In this document: piece after piece, positions 8,954 through 17,272 of the stretch | How the letters are laid out: every line of letters starts with the position of its first letter | Position numbering within the stretch: the first letter of the stretch is position 1 | From: CAVVSD01 sp963757125 | Lineage (GTDB): Bacteria; Actinomycetota; Thermoleophilia; Solirubrobacterales; Solirubrobacteraceae | Assembly: GCA_963757125.1 (NCBI GenBank) | Contig: CAVWQP010000002.1 | Coordinates: 124,001-188,000 of the forward strand | Length of the DNA stretch: 64,000 bases | Reading direction: 5' to 3' | Position numbers and translations under genes: made by a program | The notes under the pieces: generated by a model | Database searches by the model: none | Seen by the model: the letters and a program-made list of their open reading frames with translations, nothing else | What the model was told of the DNA's origin: nothing

Positions 8954-10303
8954 ATGGCAAGAGCGCACATCCAGCACATCTGCAGCGACTGCGGGCACGC
9001 GGAGCCGCGCTGGCTCGGACAGTGTCCCGGCTGCGGCGCGTGGAACACGCTCGTGGAGGAGTCGCAGCCCGTCGCGGCCGCTGCGGCGAAGCGCGGCAAG
9101 GGCACCGCGGCGCGCCCGGTGCGGCTCGCGGACGTGCGCTCCGAGCGCCTGCCGCGGCTGCCCACGGGCATCGGGGAGTTCGACCGCGTGCTCGGCGGCG
9201 GGCTCGTCCCCGGGTCGCTCGTGCTGCTCGGCGGCTCGCCCGGGATCGGCAAGTCGACCCTCACCGGGATGGCGCTCGGGCACCTCGCGGGGGCGGGGCG
9301 CTCGACGCTGTACGTGTCGGGCGAGGAGTCCCCGTCGCAGATCCGCCTGCGGGCCGAGCGCCTCGGCGAGGCCGCGCTGCAGGTGCCGGTCCTCGCGGAG
9401 ACCGACCTCGCGACGGTCCTGGCGACGATGGAGGCCGAGCGGCCGGACGTCTGCGTCATCGACTCCGTGCAGACGCTGCACGCCGCCGAGCTCACCGGCG
9501 CGCCGGGCTCCGTCGGCCAGGTCCGCGAGGTCGCGTCGCGGATCATGGGCGTCGCGAAGACGACCGGCACGGCGGTGCTGCTCGTCGGGCACGTCACGAA
9601 GGAGGGCGCCCTGGCGGGCCCGCGCGTCCTCGAGCACCTCGTCGACTGCGTCCTGCAGTTCGAGGGCGAGCGCGAGCGCACGTACCGGACCGTCCGCGCG
9701 CTGAAGAACCGGTTCGGCTCCACGAATGAGACCGGGGTGTTCGAGATGCGCTCCGGCGGCCTGGTCGAGGTGCTCGACGCGAGCGCGCGCTTCGTGGGGG
9801 AGGCGACGGGCAAGCCCGGCTCGGTCGTGCTCGCCTCCATGGAGGGCACGCGGCCGCTGCTGGTGGAGGTGCAGGCGCTGGTGTCGCCGACGGAGCTCGT
9901 GCCGCCGCGCCGCGCCTGCACGGGGATCGATCGCAACCGCCTCGCCCTCGTGCTCGCCGTCCTCGGCCGCCACGCGGGCGTGGGCGTCGGCTCGGCGGAC
10001 GTGTTCGTCAACGTCGCGGGCGGCATCCGGATCGACGAGCCGGGGGCGGACCTCGCGGTCGCCCTGGCGGTCGCGAGCGCGGCGAAGGGCGTGCCGCTGC
10101 AGGGCTCGCCGCGGGCGTGCTTCGGCGAGGTCGGGCTGACCGGCGAGCTGCGGACGGTCGCGCACGTCGAGCGCCGCCTGGAGGAGGCGACGAAGTTCGG
10201 CCTGCGCGACGTCATCACCCCGGAGCGTGCGCCGACGCTGCGGGAGGCCCTTCGGATGGCGCTGCGCCCGGCGGCGGAGGGTGACAGAGTCAAGGCCGCA
10301 TGA
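8954..10303 (+). CDS. radA: DNA repair protein RadA (Sms)
   Basis: 449 residues. An N-terminal zinc finger (Cys10, Cys13, Cys24, Cys27) precedes a RecA-like ATPase with Walker A Lys100 in GGSPGIGKST, the RadA-specific K-N-R-F-G motif at about 251, and a C-terminal Lon-protease-like domain ending in the A-V-A-L-A-V-A-S-A region. RadA promotes branch migration of recombination intermediates. In Bacillus it sits directly upstream of disA; here five other genes lie between them. The next gene overlaps its stop by 4 bp. Confidence 0.97.
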   Translation: MARAHIQHICSDCGHAEPRWLGQCPGCGAWNTLVEESQPVAAAAAKRGKGTAARPVRLADVRSERLPRLPTGIGEFDRVLGGGLVPGSLVLLGGSPGIGKSTLTGMALGHLAGAGRSTLYVSGEESPSQIRLRAERLGEAALQVPVLAETDLATVLATMEAERPDVCVIDSVQTLHAAELTGAPGSVGQVREVASRIMGVAKTTGTAVLLVGHVTKEGALAGPRVLEHLVDCVLQFEGERERTYRTVRALKNRFGSTNETGVFEMRSGGLVEVLDASARFVGEATGKPGSVVLASMEGTRPLLVEVQALVSPTELVPPRRACTGIDRNRLALVLAVLGRHAGVGVGSADVFVNVAGGIRIDEPGADLAVALAVASAAKGVPLQGSPRACFGEVGLTGELRTVAHVERRLEEATKFGLRDVITPERAPTLREALRMALRPAAEGDRVKAA

Positions 10304-11109
10304 GCACCACGGTCACCGAGCTGGTCCCCGGCCGGCTCTACGCGCTCTCCCACGCGCTGGAGCTCGACGGGCGGCTCACGATGTTCGGGTCCGACGAGCG
10401 CGGGCACACGGTCGCCAACTCGTACGTCTTCGTGGAGGGCGACCGGGCGCTGCTCGTCGACACGAGCTACTCCGTGCACGAGGAGGGCCTGCTCGCCGCG
10501 CTGGAGGAGGTGCTGCCCGCCGGTGCCGAGCTGTCGCTGTTCCCGCCGCGGCTGGGGGAGTTCGACTCCGTCTGCAACGTCGTGCCGGTCGTCGAGCGCT
10601 TCGGCGTCGGCCTCATGCACTGCGCGCAGTACAACGGCACGCACTGGGTCGACTTCCGGCCCGAGCACCGCGACCGGATGCCGGCGGTCACCGAGGTCGT
10701 CGCGAGCTCGGAGTACGCCTTCGACCTGGGGCCGGATCGCCCGCTCCAGGCGTTCCATCCCGTCATCCGGCTGCTGACGACGCACTGGATCTACGATCGC
10801 GCGACGCGGACGCTCTTCACGTCGGACACGTTCTCGCACACATGGCGCGACACGCCCGACGGCCCGTGGACGACCGATGCAGCCGAGCCGCCGCCCGACC
10901 CGCGCGAGCTGCTCGACCGCATGGCGGCCGCGCGCTTCTGGTGGCTGCGCGGCGCGCGGACGGCGCCGCTGCGCACCGGGCTGGCCGAGACGTTCGCCGG
11001 GCGCCCGGTGGAGATCCTGGCGCCGAGCTACGGCTGCATCGTGGTGGGCGCCGACGCCGTCGCCGCGCACGTCCGCGCGCTGGACGGCGCGCTGGAGGCG
11101 GCGGCGTGA
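10300..11109 (+). CDS. MBL-fold protein with degenerate metal site
   Basis: 269 residues laid out like the beta-lactamase-like domain of flavodiiron-type proteins: N-S-Y-V-F-V-E-G-D-R-A-L-L-V-D-T, then L-F-T-S-D-T-F-S-H near residue 168 and a terminal L-A-P-S-Y-G-C. The canonical H-x-E-x-D-H is replaced by a segment reading P-R-L-G-E-F-D-S, and the last metal histidine position (T-H-G in its neighbour) is S-Y-G. The protein therefore probably lacks a complete di-metal site and may be a pseudoenzyme or partner subunit of the next gene product. ATGA overlap with radA. Confidence 0.65.
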   Translation: MSTTVTELVPGRLYALSHALELDGRLTMFGSDERGHTVANSYVFVEGDRALLVDTSYSVHEEGLLAALEEVLPAGAELSLFPPRLGEFDSVCNVVPVVERFGVGLMHCAQYNGTHWVDFRPEHRDRMPAVTEVVASSEYAFDLGPDRPLQAFHPVIRLLTTHWIYDRATRTLFTSDTFSHTWRDTPDGPWTTDAAEPPPDPRELLDRMAAARFWWLRGARTAPLRTGLAETFAGRPVEILAPSYGCIVVGADAVAAHVRALDGALEAAA

Positions 11110-11897
11110 ACCCGCTGCCGCGCGAGCTGACGCCCGGCGTCTTCTGGCTCGGCCAGTGCCTCGAGCAGCTCTACCGCGGGCGGATCCTGCACGGCTACAA
11201 CTCGACCTACCTCGTGACCGGCGAGCACTCGTCGATGCTCGTGGAGGGCGGCCACCCGCAGGACCTGCCGGTCGTCGAGGCGCAGCTCGAGGGCATCCTC
11301 GCGGCGGGCGCGCCGCCGCTGCGCCACGTCGTCTGCACCCACCAGGAGACGCCGCACGCCGGCGGTGTCGGACGTGTCCTGGAGCGCCACCCGGAGGCGA
11401 AGCTGTCCGGGGACCTCCGCGACCTGCATCTCATCTTCCCGTCGCTGACCGACCGCTTCCGGGAGCTGGGTCCCGGCGACGCGATCGACCTCGGCGGCAC
11501 GCGCGTGCGGCTCCTCGAGCCGGTCATCTACGACCTGGGCACGACGATCTGGCTGTTCGACGAGCGCCGGCACGTGCTGTTCCCGGGCGACGGGTTCGCC
11601 TACAGCCACTACCACGAGGACGGCCACTGCGGGCAGACGGCCGAGGAGTCGCCGTCGCTGGACCTGCCGGAGATGACCGCCCTCTTCGCCGAGCTCGCGT
11701 TGTACTGGACGCGATTCCAGGATCTCGAGCCGTACATCGCGCGGCTGCACGCGCTGCTCGACGAGCTGGACGTCCGGATCGTCGCGCCCACGCACGGGCT
11801 GCCGATCGCCGACCTGCCGCGCATCCTGCCCGAGATCGTCTCCGGCCTGCGCCTGGGCAGCGCGGGCGGCGGCACGGGCGTGTCGGAGGTCGCGTGA
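11106..11897 (+). CDS. MBL-fold metallo-hydrolase/oxidoreductase (flavodiiron-like)
   Basis: 263 residues from a GTG overlapping the previous stop. It has N-S-T-Y-L-V at 37-42, a T-H-Q-E-T-P-H-A-G-G segment near 77 matching H-x-E-x-D-H except that Pro replaces Asp, then F-P-G-D-G-F near 160 and P-T-H-G near 227. Most metal ligands of the oxygen-binding diiron or hydrolase fold are therefore present. No flavodoxin or rubredoxin domain is attached. It is a diverged paralog of the gene just upstream and is coupled to a cyclase-family gene downstream; the shared substrate is unknown. Confidence 0.7.
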   Translation: MNPLPRELTPGVFWLGQCLEQLYRGRILHGYNSTYLVTGEHSSMLVEGGHPQDLPVVEAQLEGILAAGAPPLRHVVCTHQETPHAGGVGRVLERHPEAKLSGDLRDLHLIFPSLTDRFRELGPGDAIDLGGTRVRLLEPVIYDLGTTIWLFDERRHVLFPGDGFAYSHYHEDGHCGQTAEESPSLDLPEMTALFAELALYWTRFQDLEPYIARLHALLDELDVRIVAPTHGLPIADLPRILPEIVSGLRLGSAGGGTGVSEVA

Positions 11898-12835
11898 CCG
11901 AGACGGCCCGCGGGCGCGCGGCGCACATCCACACGCGCGATCTGGCCTGGGGCCCGCCGGAGCCCGCCGAGCTCGGGCCGGTGCACGACGCGACGCGCGA
12001 GGACCTGCTCGCGGCGCTCGCGCTGCCGACGTCGGGCGACGTCTACGACCTCGACGCCGGCCGCTGGCACGACATGCCGATGGCCGGCGGGATCCACCCG
12101 CCCTTCGCGCTCATGCGGTACCGCTCCGCGCAGGGCGGCGCCGTCGAGGGCGACGTGCCCAGCGGCGGCCGCGGCGGGTTCGCGATCAACTCCGAGCTGA
12201 ACACCACCGGCCATCACGCGGGCACGCACATCGACGCCCTGTGCCACATCAGCGCCGGGGACGACGCGCACTGGTACGGCGGCTACCCGGCGGCCGAGCA
12301 CTCCGGCGACTTCGGCGCCCGGCGCGCCGACGCGAGCACGATGCCCCCGATCCTCGGGCGTGGCGTCCTGCTCGACGTGCCCGCGCACCGCGGCGTCGAC
12401 GCGCTGGACAGCGGATCGCCCGTCGACGCGGCCGAGGTGGCCGCGATCATGGCCGCGCAGGGGACGACGGTCCGCCCGGGCGACGTCGTGCTCGTCCGCA
12501 CGGGCTACATGGCCTACTGGCCCCACGACCTGGAGGGCGCCGGCAGGCACTTCTCCGCCGGCATCACCACGGACGCCGCCGTCGCGCTGGCCGAGCAGGG
12601 AGCGGTCGCCATCGGATCCGACACGGAGGGCCTCGAGGTGCTGCCCGAGGTCGACCCGGAGGACGTCTTCCCGGTCCACATCGCGCTGCTCGTGGAGCGG
12701 GGCGTCCACATCGTCGAGCTGCTGTACCTCGAGGACCTCGCGCGCGACCGCCGCCACGAGTTCCTCTTCGTCTGCCTGCCGCTGCGCATCCGCGGCGCCA
12801 CGGCGTCGATGGTCCGCCCCGTCGCGATCGCGTAG
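11894..12835 (+). CDS. Cyclase family protein (kynurenine formamidase-like)
   Basis: 313 residues with the family motif HxGTHxDxxxH (H-A-G-T-H-I-D-A-L-C-H, about residues 108-118) that binds the metal in cyclase/kynurenine-formamidase proteins (PF04199). A second conserved region, A-I-G-S-D-T-E-G-L-E, lies near 237. The GTG start makes a 4-bp overlap with the MBL gene. The family hydrolyses amide or lactone bonds in aromatic catabolism and other pathways. Its coupling to two MBL-fold genes suggests a small catabolic or detoxification set; no substrate can be assigned. Confidence 0.82.
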   Translation: MTETARGRAAHIHTRDLAWGPPEPAELGPVHDATREDLLAALALPTSGDVYDLDAGRWHDMPMAGGIHPPFALMRYRSAQGGAVEGDVPSGGRGGFAINSELNTTGHHAGTHIDALCHISAGDDAHWYGGYPAAEHSGDFGARRADASTMPPILGRGVLLDVPAHRGVDALDSGSPVDAAEVAAIMAAQGTTVRPGDVVLVRTGYMAYWPHDLEGAGRHFSAGITTDAAVALAEQGAVAIGSDTEGLEVLPEVDPEDVFPVHIALLVERGVHIVELLYLEDLARDRRHEFLFVCLPLRIRGATASMVRPVAIA

Positions 12836-12839
12836 GCGC

Positions 12840-13538
12840 TCAGCGGCGGCCCGCAGTGCGCTCCCTGACCTGCAGCGGCAGGTCGGTGAGCGCGGCGACG
12901 CACGCGGCGTAGCCCGGGCCCGGCTCGAGATCGTGCAGGCGCACCTCGCGGGCCGAGGCCTCCGGCCACTGCAGCACCTTCGGCGGCTCGTCCGGCGGGG
13001 AGACGCGCAGGGTGTCCATGGCGGTCGTGAGGGCCTCGCCCGTCGCCTTCAGCACCGCCTCCTTGCGCGTCCAGCAGCGCAGGAAGGCCGGCGTCCGCCG
13101 GCCGGGCGGCAGGGCGGCCAGCGCATCGCGCTCGAGCGGGTGCAAAACCCCCGCACCGGGATTCAGGAGATCGCTGAGCGGGATCTCGCGCTCGACGTCG
13201 AGCCCGACCTGCGCGCCCTCGGCGACCGCGACGCCCACGCACTCGCCCGCATGGGCGATCGAGAGCCCGATCTCGGGGTGGCCGACGACCACCGGCTTGC
13301 CGTGCGCGCCACCGCAGACCGGGCACTTCGCGTGGAGGCTGACCTCCGACGGCTCGACCCCCAGGACGACGCCCACGGCGCGGTGCGCGAGCACGCGCCC
13401 CGCGGCGAACTGCGCGCGGTCCTCCGGGCGTCGCAGCGTCGCCCAGCGATCGCGTTCGGCGTCGTCGAGGAGCTTCGGTGGCTCGCCGCGGTCGGCCAGC
13501 GGAGCCGACCACCAGACGCTGATCCGTAGGGCCATCAT
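12840..13538 (-). CDS. 4'-phosphopantetheinyl transferase (Sfp type)
   Basis: 232 residues of the Sfp/AcpT family that transfers phosphopantetheine from CoA to carrier-protein serines. The Mg-binding G-L-D-V-E motif near 113 and the W-T-R-K-E-A-V-L-K-A-T-G motif near 162 are both intact, and S-I-A-H-A-G precedes them as expected. The ATG is doubled (ATGATG) at the 5' end; either could serve. It is transcribed convergently with the cyclase gene and divergently from disA, with only 41 bp between the latter starts. Confidence 0.92.
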   Translation of the reverse strand: MMALRISVWWSAPLADRGEPPKLLDDAERDRWATLRRPEDRAQFAAGRVLAHRAVGVVLGVEPSEVSLHAKCPVCGGAHGKPVVVGHPEIGLSIAHAGECVGVAVAEGAQVGLDVEREIPLSDLLNPGAGVLHPLERDALAALPPGRRTPAFLRCWTRKEAVLKATGEALTTAMDTLRVSPPDEPPKVLQWPEASAREVRLHDLEPGPGYAACVAALTDLPLQVRERTAGRR

Positions 13539-13567
13539 GTCCCGTAAACAGAGGCTAAACCAGCCGC

Positions 13568-13573
13568 TAGAAT
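13568..13573 (+). promoter_or_regulatory. -10 box TAGAAT upstream of disA
   Basis: TAGAAT ends 6 nt before the GTG start of disA, so the mRNA would begin at or next to the start codon. The divergent phosphopantetheinyl transferase promoter must share this 41-bp gap. Confidence 0.6.
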
Positions 13574-13579
13574 GTAGGT

Positions 13580-14689
13580 GTGCCGCCGCGATCCGGGGAT
13601 GAGCTCAAAGAGCTCGAACGTCAGGAGCCACGGCTCGTCAAGGCGCTGGAGATGGTCGCCCCGGGCACCGCCCTCCGCGAAGGTCTCGAGGACATCCTCC
13701 ACGCCCGGACCGGCGGGATGATCGTCATCGCGGATCCCGACGAGCTCAGCTTCCTCTTCTCCGGTGGCATCAAGATCGACGTCGACTACACACCGCCGCT
13801 GCTCTACCAGGTGGCGAAGATGGACGGAGCGATCATCCTGAACGCCAACGCGACGAAGATCGCGATGGCGAACGTCCAGCTCACGCCGGATCCGACGATC
13901 CTGAGCCTGGAGACCGGGACGCGCCACCGCACCGCCGAGCGCGTCTCGAAGCAGACCGACGCGCTCGTCATCGCGATCTCGCAGCGCCGCCAGATCGTGT
14001 CGCTCTACGTCGACGGCTCGAAGTACATGCTCGAGGACATCCCCGTCGTCCTCGCGAAGGCCAACCAGGCGCTCGCGACGCTCGACAAGTACCGGACGCG
14101 TCTCGACCAGGTCTCCACCCGCCTCACCGCGCTGGAGTTCGAGGGCGGGGCGACGCTCCACGACGTCCTCACGGTCCTCCAGCGCTCCGAGCTCGTGACG
14201 CGCATGGCCGTCGAGATCGAGCGCTACATCGTCGAGCTCGGCACCGAGGGCCGGCTCATCGAGATGCAGCTCGAGGAGACGATGGTGGGCACCGCCTCCG
14301 ACAAGGCGGCGCTCGTCCACGACTACCTCACCGACCATGCCGACGAGGCATTCGCCGGAGCGCTCGACCAGCTCGGTCGCCTCCCCCACCAGGACCTCCT
14401 CGACTTCGGTCGGCTCGCCGAGCTCCTCGGCTACGACCGCAAGCTCAACACGCTCGACTACCCCGTCTCCCCGCGGGGCTTCCGCATCCTCGGGCGTATT
14501 CCAAGACTTCCAAAGCTCGTCGTCAACCAGATCGTCCGCGAGTTCCGCGGATTGGACGAGATGCTCGCAGCGACCGACGCCGAGCTCGAGATGGTGGAGG
14601 GCGTCGGAGAGATCCGCGCGAAGGACATCCGCGAGGGCCTGCGCAGGCTGCAGGAGATCAATCTCGTGGACCGGTACTTGCAGACGTGA
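13580..14689 (+). CDS. disA: DNA integrity scanning diadenylate cyclase DisA
   Basis: 369 residues. The N-terminal DAC domain carries the c-di-AMP synthase motifs D-G-A (Asp82) and R-H-R-T-A (Arg115). A long helical linker follows, then a C-terminal helix-hairpin-helix DNA-binding region (V-E-G-V-G-E-I-R-A-K-D-I-R-E-G-L, near 340). DisA scans DNA for branched structures and lowers c-di-AMP when it stalls on damage. The GTG start directly follows a TAGAAT box. It heads the disA-carD-ispD-PHP-ispF run, matching the disA/ispD/ispF order of Bacillus. Confidence 0.97.
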   Translation: MPPRSGDELKELERQEPRLVKALEMVAPGTALREGLEDILHARTGGMIVIADPDELSFLFSGGIKIDVDYTPPLLYQVAKMDGAIILNANATKIAMANVQLTPDPTILSLETGTRHRTAERVSKQTDALVIAISQRRQIVSLYVDGSKYMLEDIPVVLAKANQALATLDKYRTRLDQVSTRLTALEFEGGATLHDVLTVLQRSELVTRMAVEIERYIVELGTEGRLIEMQLEETMVGTASDKAALVHDYLTDHADEAFAGALDQLGRLPHQDLLDFGRLAELLGYDRKLNTLDYPVSPRGFRILGRIPRLPKLVVNQIVREFRGLDEMLAATDAELEMVEGVGEIRAKDIREGLRRLQEINLVDRYLQT

Positions 14690-15309
14690 CGTACGGGCGC
14701 CACTCACCACGGCTGCCCGTTGACAAGGAGGACAGGACCATCACTGACCAGATCGAAGAGCAGCTTCTCGAGGCACTCGAGGAGCGCGAGATCGAGAACA
14801 TCGAGTTCGAGCTCGGCGACAATGTCGTCTACCCGCACCACGGCGCCGGCAAGGTCCTGAAGAAGGAGCGGAAGAAGATGTTCGGTGAGGAGCGGGAGTA
14901 CCTCACCATCAAGATCCTGCACAACGACATGACCGTCATGGTCCCGTGTGAGAACGCGGGCAAGGCCGGTCTGCGGCGGGTCATCGACGAGGACACCGTG
15001 AAGAAGGTCCTCGCGGTGCTGCAGGACGAGGTCTCGGAGATGCCGAAGAACTGGAACCGCCGGTTCAAGCACAACCGCGACAAGATCAAGACCGGCGACA
15101 TCTACGAGCTCGCCGAGGTCGTTCGCAACCTCGCCATCCGGGAGCACGAGAAGGGGCTCTCGACGGGCGAGAAGCAGATGTTCACCCGGGCGAAGAAGAT
15201 CCTGGCGTCCGAGCTCATGTACGCGCTGGACAAGGACGAGGACGCCGCCGAGGCGTACCTGGACGAGCTCCTCGCGGACTCCGCCGCCGACAAGGCGGTC
15301 GCGAGCTAG
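14686..15309 (+). CDS. carD: CarD family transcriptional regulator
   Basis: CarD binds the RNA polymerase beta subunit through an N-terminal Tudor-like domain (V-V-Y-P-H-H-G-A-G-K-V) and stabilises open complexes through a helical C-terminal domain. Both are present here (E-K-Q-M-F-T-R-A-K-K-I-L near 170). The longest canonical start is the GTG at 14686 overlapping the disA stop, giving 207 residues. A perfect AAGGAGG at 14725-14731 instead points to an in-frame ATC at 14740 as the true start (189 residues, M-T-D-Q-I-E-E-Q). The extra N-terminal acidic helix is longer than in mycobacterial CarD. Confidence 0.93.
   Translation: MTYGRHSPRLPVDKEDRTITDQIEEQLLEALEEREIENIEFELGDNVVYPHHGAGKVLKKERKKMFGEEREYLTIKILHNDMTVMVPCENAGKAGLRRVIDEDTVKKVLAVLQDEVSEMPKNWNRRFKHNRDKIKTGDIYELAEVVRNLAIREHEKGLSTGEKQMFTRAKKILASELMYALDKDEDAAEAYLDELLADSAADKAVAS
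14725..14731 (+). promoter_or_regulatory. Perfect Shine-Dalgarno AAGGAGG inside the annotated carD 5' end
   Basis: AAGGAGG is followed by 8 nt and then an in-frame ATC at 14740. No ATG, GTG or TTG stands at the right distance in frame. It suggests a rare ATC start codon for carD. Confidence 0.55.
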
Positions 15310-15321
15310 GAGCCCCCGGCC

Positions 15322-15972
15322 GTGGCGGTCGCGTTGCTCGTGGCCGCCGGCCGAGGCACGCGCCTTGGGTCGAGCGGGCCCAAGGCGCTGGTGGCGGTCG
15401 CAGGCCGCCCGATGCTCGACTGGTCGCTCGACGCCCTGCGCGCCGTCGAGGAGATCGACCAGATCGTCGTGGCGCTGCCGGAAGGCCTGGCCGCGCCGGC
15501 CGGGACCGTCGGCGTGCCCGGCGGGGCCGAGCGGTCGCACTCCGTGCTGGCCGCACTGCGTGCGTCGGAGGGCGATCCGGTGGTCGTCCACGATGCCGCG
15601 CGCCCGCTCGTGACGCCGGAGATCGTCCGCGCGACGCTCGCGGCGCTGCACGAGCACGGCTGCGACGCGGCGATCGCCGCCGCGCCGGTGCACGACACGG
15701 TCAAGCACGCGGTCGACGGCGTCGTGCACGGCACGCTGGACCGCTCGGGGCTCTGGGCGGTGCAGACGCCGCAGGTCTTCCGCCGGGCGGCGCTCGAGGC
15801 CGCGCTGGCCGCCGGCGAGGACGTCCTCGCCCGGGCGACCGACGACGCGTCGCTCGTCGAGGCGCAGGGCGGCGTCGTGCGGGTCGTGCCGTCGCCGCCG
15901 GAGAACTTCAAGGTCACCACGCCGCACGACCTCCGGGTCGCGGAGCTCCTGCTTAGATCAGCGCCGTGCTGA
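15322..15972 (+). CDS. ispD: 2-C-methyl-D-erythritol 4-phosphate cytidylyltransferase
   Basis: 216 residues from a GTG. The CTP-binding signature A-A-G-R-G-T-R-L-G is at 8-16 and the family motif V-H-D-A-A-R-P-L-V is near residue 93. IspD converts MEP plus CTP to CDP-ME in the non-mevalonate isoprenoid pathway. It follows carD by 12 bp; its last 7 bp overlap the PHP gene, and ispF comes next, so the two MEP genes are in one transcription unit. Confidence 0.95.
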   Translation: MAVALLVAAGRGTRLGSSGPKALVAVAGRPMLDWSLDALRAVEEIDQIVVALPEGLAAPAGTVGVPGGAERSHSVLAALRASEGDPVVVHDAARPLVTPEIVRATLAALHEHGCDAAIAAAPVHDTVKHAVDGVVHGTLDRSGLWAVQTPQVFRRAALEAALAAGEDVLARATDDASLVEAQGGVVRVVPSPPENFKVTTPHDLRVAELLLRSAPC

Positions 15973-16796
15973 CCGACCTCCACGTCCATCTCCGCAAGGA
16001 CGATCCGAACACCCCCGCCTCCGAGGCCTTCACGACCGCCAACGCCGACCGCTACCGCGAGGTCGCCGAGGAACGCGGGATCACCGAGCTCGGCGTCTCC
16101 GAGCACATCTACCGGTTCAACCAGTCGCTCGCCGTCTGGGACCACCCGTTCTGGCGGGCCGAGGCCCGCGACGACCTCGACGACTACATCGGCTTCCTCC
16201 GCGAGGACACCGACCTGAGGGTGGGGATCGAGGCGGACTTCGTCTTCGGACGCGAGGACCGGCTCGCGAACCTCCTGGAGAGCACCGATCTCGACTACGT
16301 CGTCGGTTCCGTGCACTTCCTGGGCGACCAGGCGGTCGACCACGGCGGCTACGACATCTGGGAGACGAACGCGCATCGCCCCGACGACGTGTGGAAGCGG
16401 TACTTCGAGACGCTGGGGGAGGCCGCGGCGACCGGCATGTTCGACATCCTCGCCCACCCGGATCTCGTGAAGGTCTGGGGCCCCCAGCGCCCCTACCCGA
16501 CCGGTGACCTGCGCCGGTTCTACGACCGGGCGATGGAGGGCATCGCGGAGACGCAGCCGGCGATCGAGGTCTCCACGGCCGGTCTGCGCAAGCCGGTCCG
16601 CGAGCTGTACCCGGCGGTGGCGTTCCTGGAGATGTGCCTCGACGCGGGGTGCCCGATCACGCTCTCCAGCGACGCCCACGAGCCCGCGCACGTCGGATAC
16701 GGCTACGAGAAGGCCCTGGAGGTGCTTGACTCCCTCGGAGTGCGCGAGCTCGCCGTCTTCGAGGGCCGGGAACGCCGCCTGGAGCCGATCGGCTGA
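15966..16796 (+). CDS. PHP-domain histidinol-phosphatase-like protein
   Basis: 276 residues of the PHP phosphoesterase family. The metal ligands sit in D-L-H-V-H (4-8), S-E-H-I-Y-R, the acidic G-I-E-A-D-F-V, V-G-S-V-H-F, L-A-H-P-D-L and S-S-D-A-H, the complete trinuclear set known from HisK-type histidinol phosphatases. It could do the HisK step, but no other his gene is near; it lies between ispD and ispF with a 7-bp overlap to ispD and 2 bp to ispF. Its true substrate is open. Confidence 0.85.
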   Translation: MLTDLHVHLRKDDPNTPASEAFTTANADRYREVAEERGITELGVSEHIYRFNQSLAVWDHPFWRAEARDDLDDYIGFLREDTDLRVGIEADFVFGREDRLANLLESTDLDYVVGSVHFLGDQAVDHGGYDIWETNAHRPDDVWKRYFETLGEAAATGMFDILAHPDLVKVWGPQRPYPTGDLRRFYDRAMEGIAETQPAIEVSTAGLRKPVRELYPAVAFLEMCLDAGCPITLSSDAHEPAHVGYGYEKALEVLDSLGVRELAVFEGRERRLEPIG

Positions 16797-16798
16797 TC

Positions 16799-17272
16799 GT
16801 GGCCGTCACGACCGGGATCGGCTACGACGCGCACCGGCTGGCGGCGGGGCGCCCCTTCATCCTCGGCGGCGTCGACATCCCGTGGGACCGCGGGCCCGAC
16901 GGTCACTCCGACGCCGACGTCCTCGTCCACGCGGTGATCGACGCGCTGCTCGGCGCGGCCGGCCTGGGGGACATCGGCGAGCACTTCCCCGACACCGACC
17001 CCGCCTACGAGGGCGCGGACTCGATCAGCCTGCTGCGCGACGTCGTCGCGCTGCTCGGCCGGCGCGAGATCCTCCACGTCGACACGACCGTCCTGCTCGA
17101 GCGACCGAAGATCGGCCCCTACCGCGAGTCGATCCGCGACTCGCTCGCGGGCGCGCTGCGCGTCGGACCCGACCGCGTGAACCTCAAGGCCACGACCGGC
17201 GAGGGCATGGGGTTCATCGGGCGCCAGGAGGGCGTCGCCGCGATGGCCGTGGCGACGCTCGGCTGCGACTAG
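16799..17272 (+). CDS. ispF: 2-C-methyl-D-erythritol 2,4-cyclodiphosphate synthase
   Basis: 157 residues, full length. The zinc ligands lie in G-Y-D-A-H-R-L (Asp10, His12) and H-S-D-A-D-V-L-V-H; the C-terminal K-A-T-T-G-E-G-M-G-F-I-G-R is the family signature. IspF cyclises CDP-ME-2P to MEcPP in the MEP pathway. IspE is not in the window. The GTG start is 2 bp after the PHP stop, and the 3' end overlaps by 4 bp a convergent membrane-protein gene. Confidence 0.96.
   Translation: MAVTTGIGYDAHRLAAGRPFILGGVDIPWDRGPDGHSDADVLVHAVIDALLGAAGLGDIGEHFPDTDPAYEGADSISLLRDVVALLGRREILHVDTTVLLERPKIGPYRESIRDSLAGALRVGPDRVNLKATTGEGMGFIGRQEGVAAMAVATLGCD

Noticed and set aside
15954..15959. TAGATC before the PHP gene as another leaderless -10 box
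   Set aside because: The last position is not T and the gene overlaps ispD inside an operon, so translational coupling explains it better.
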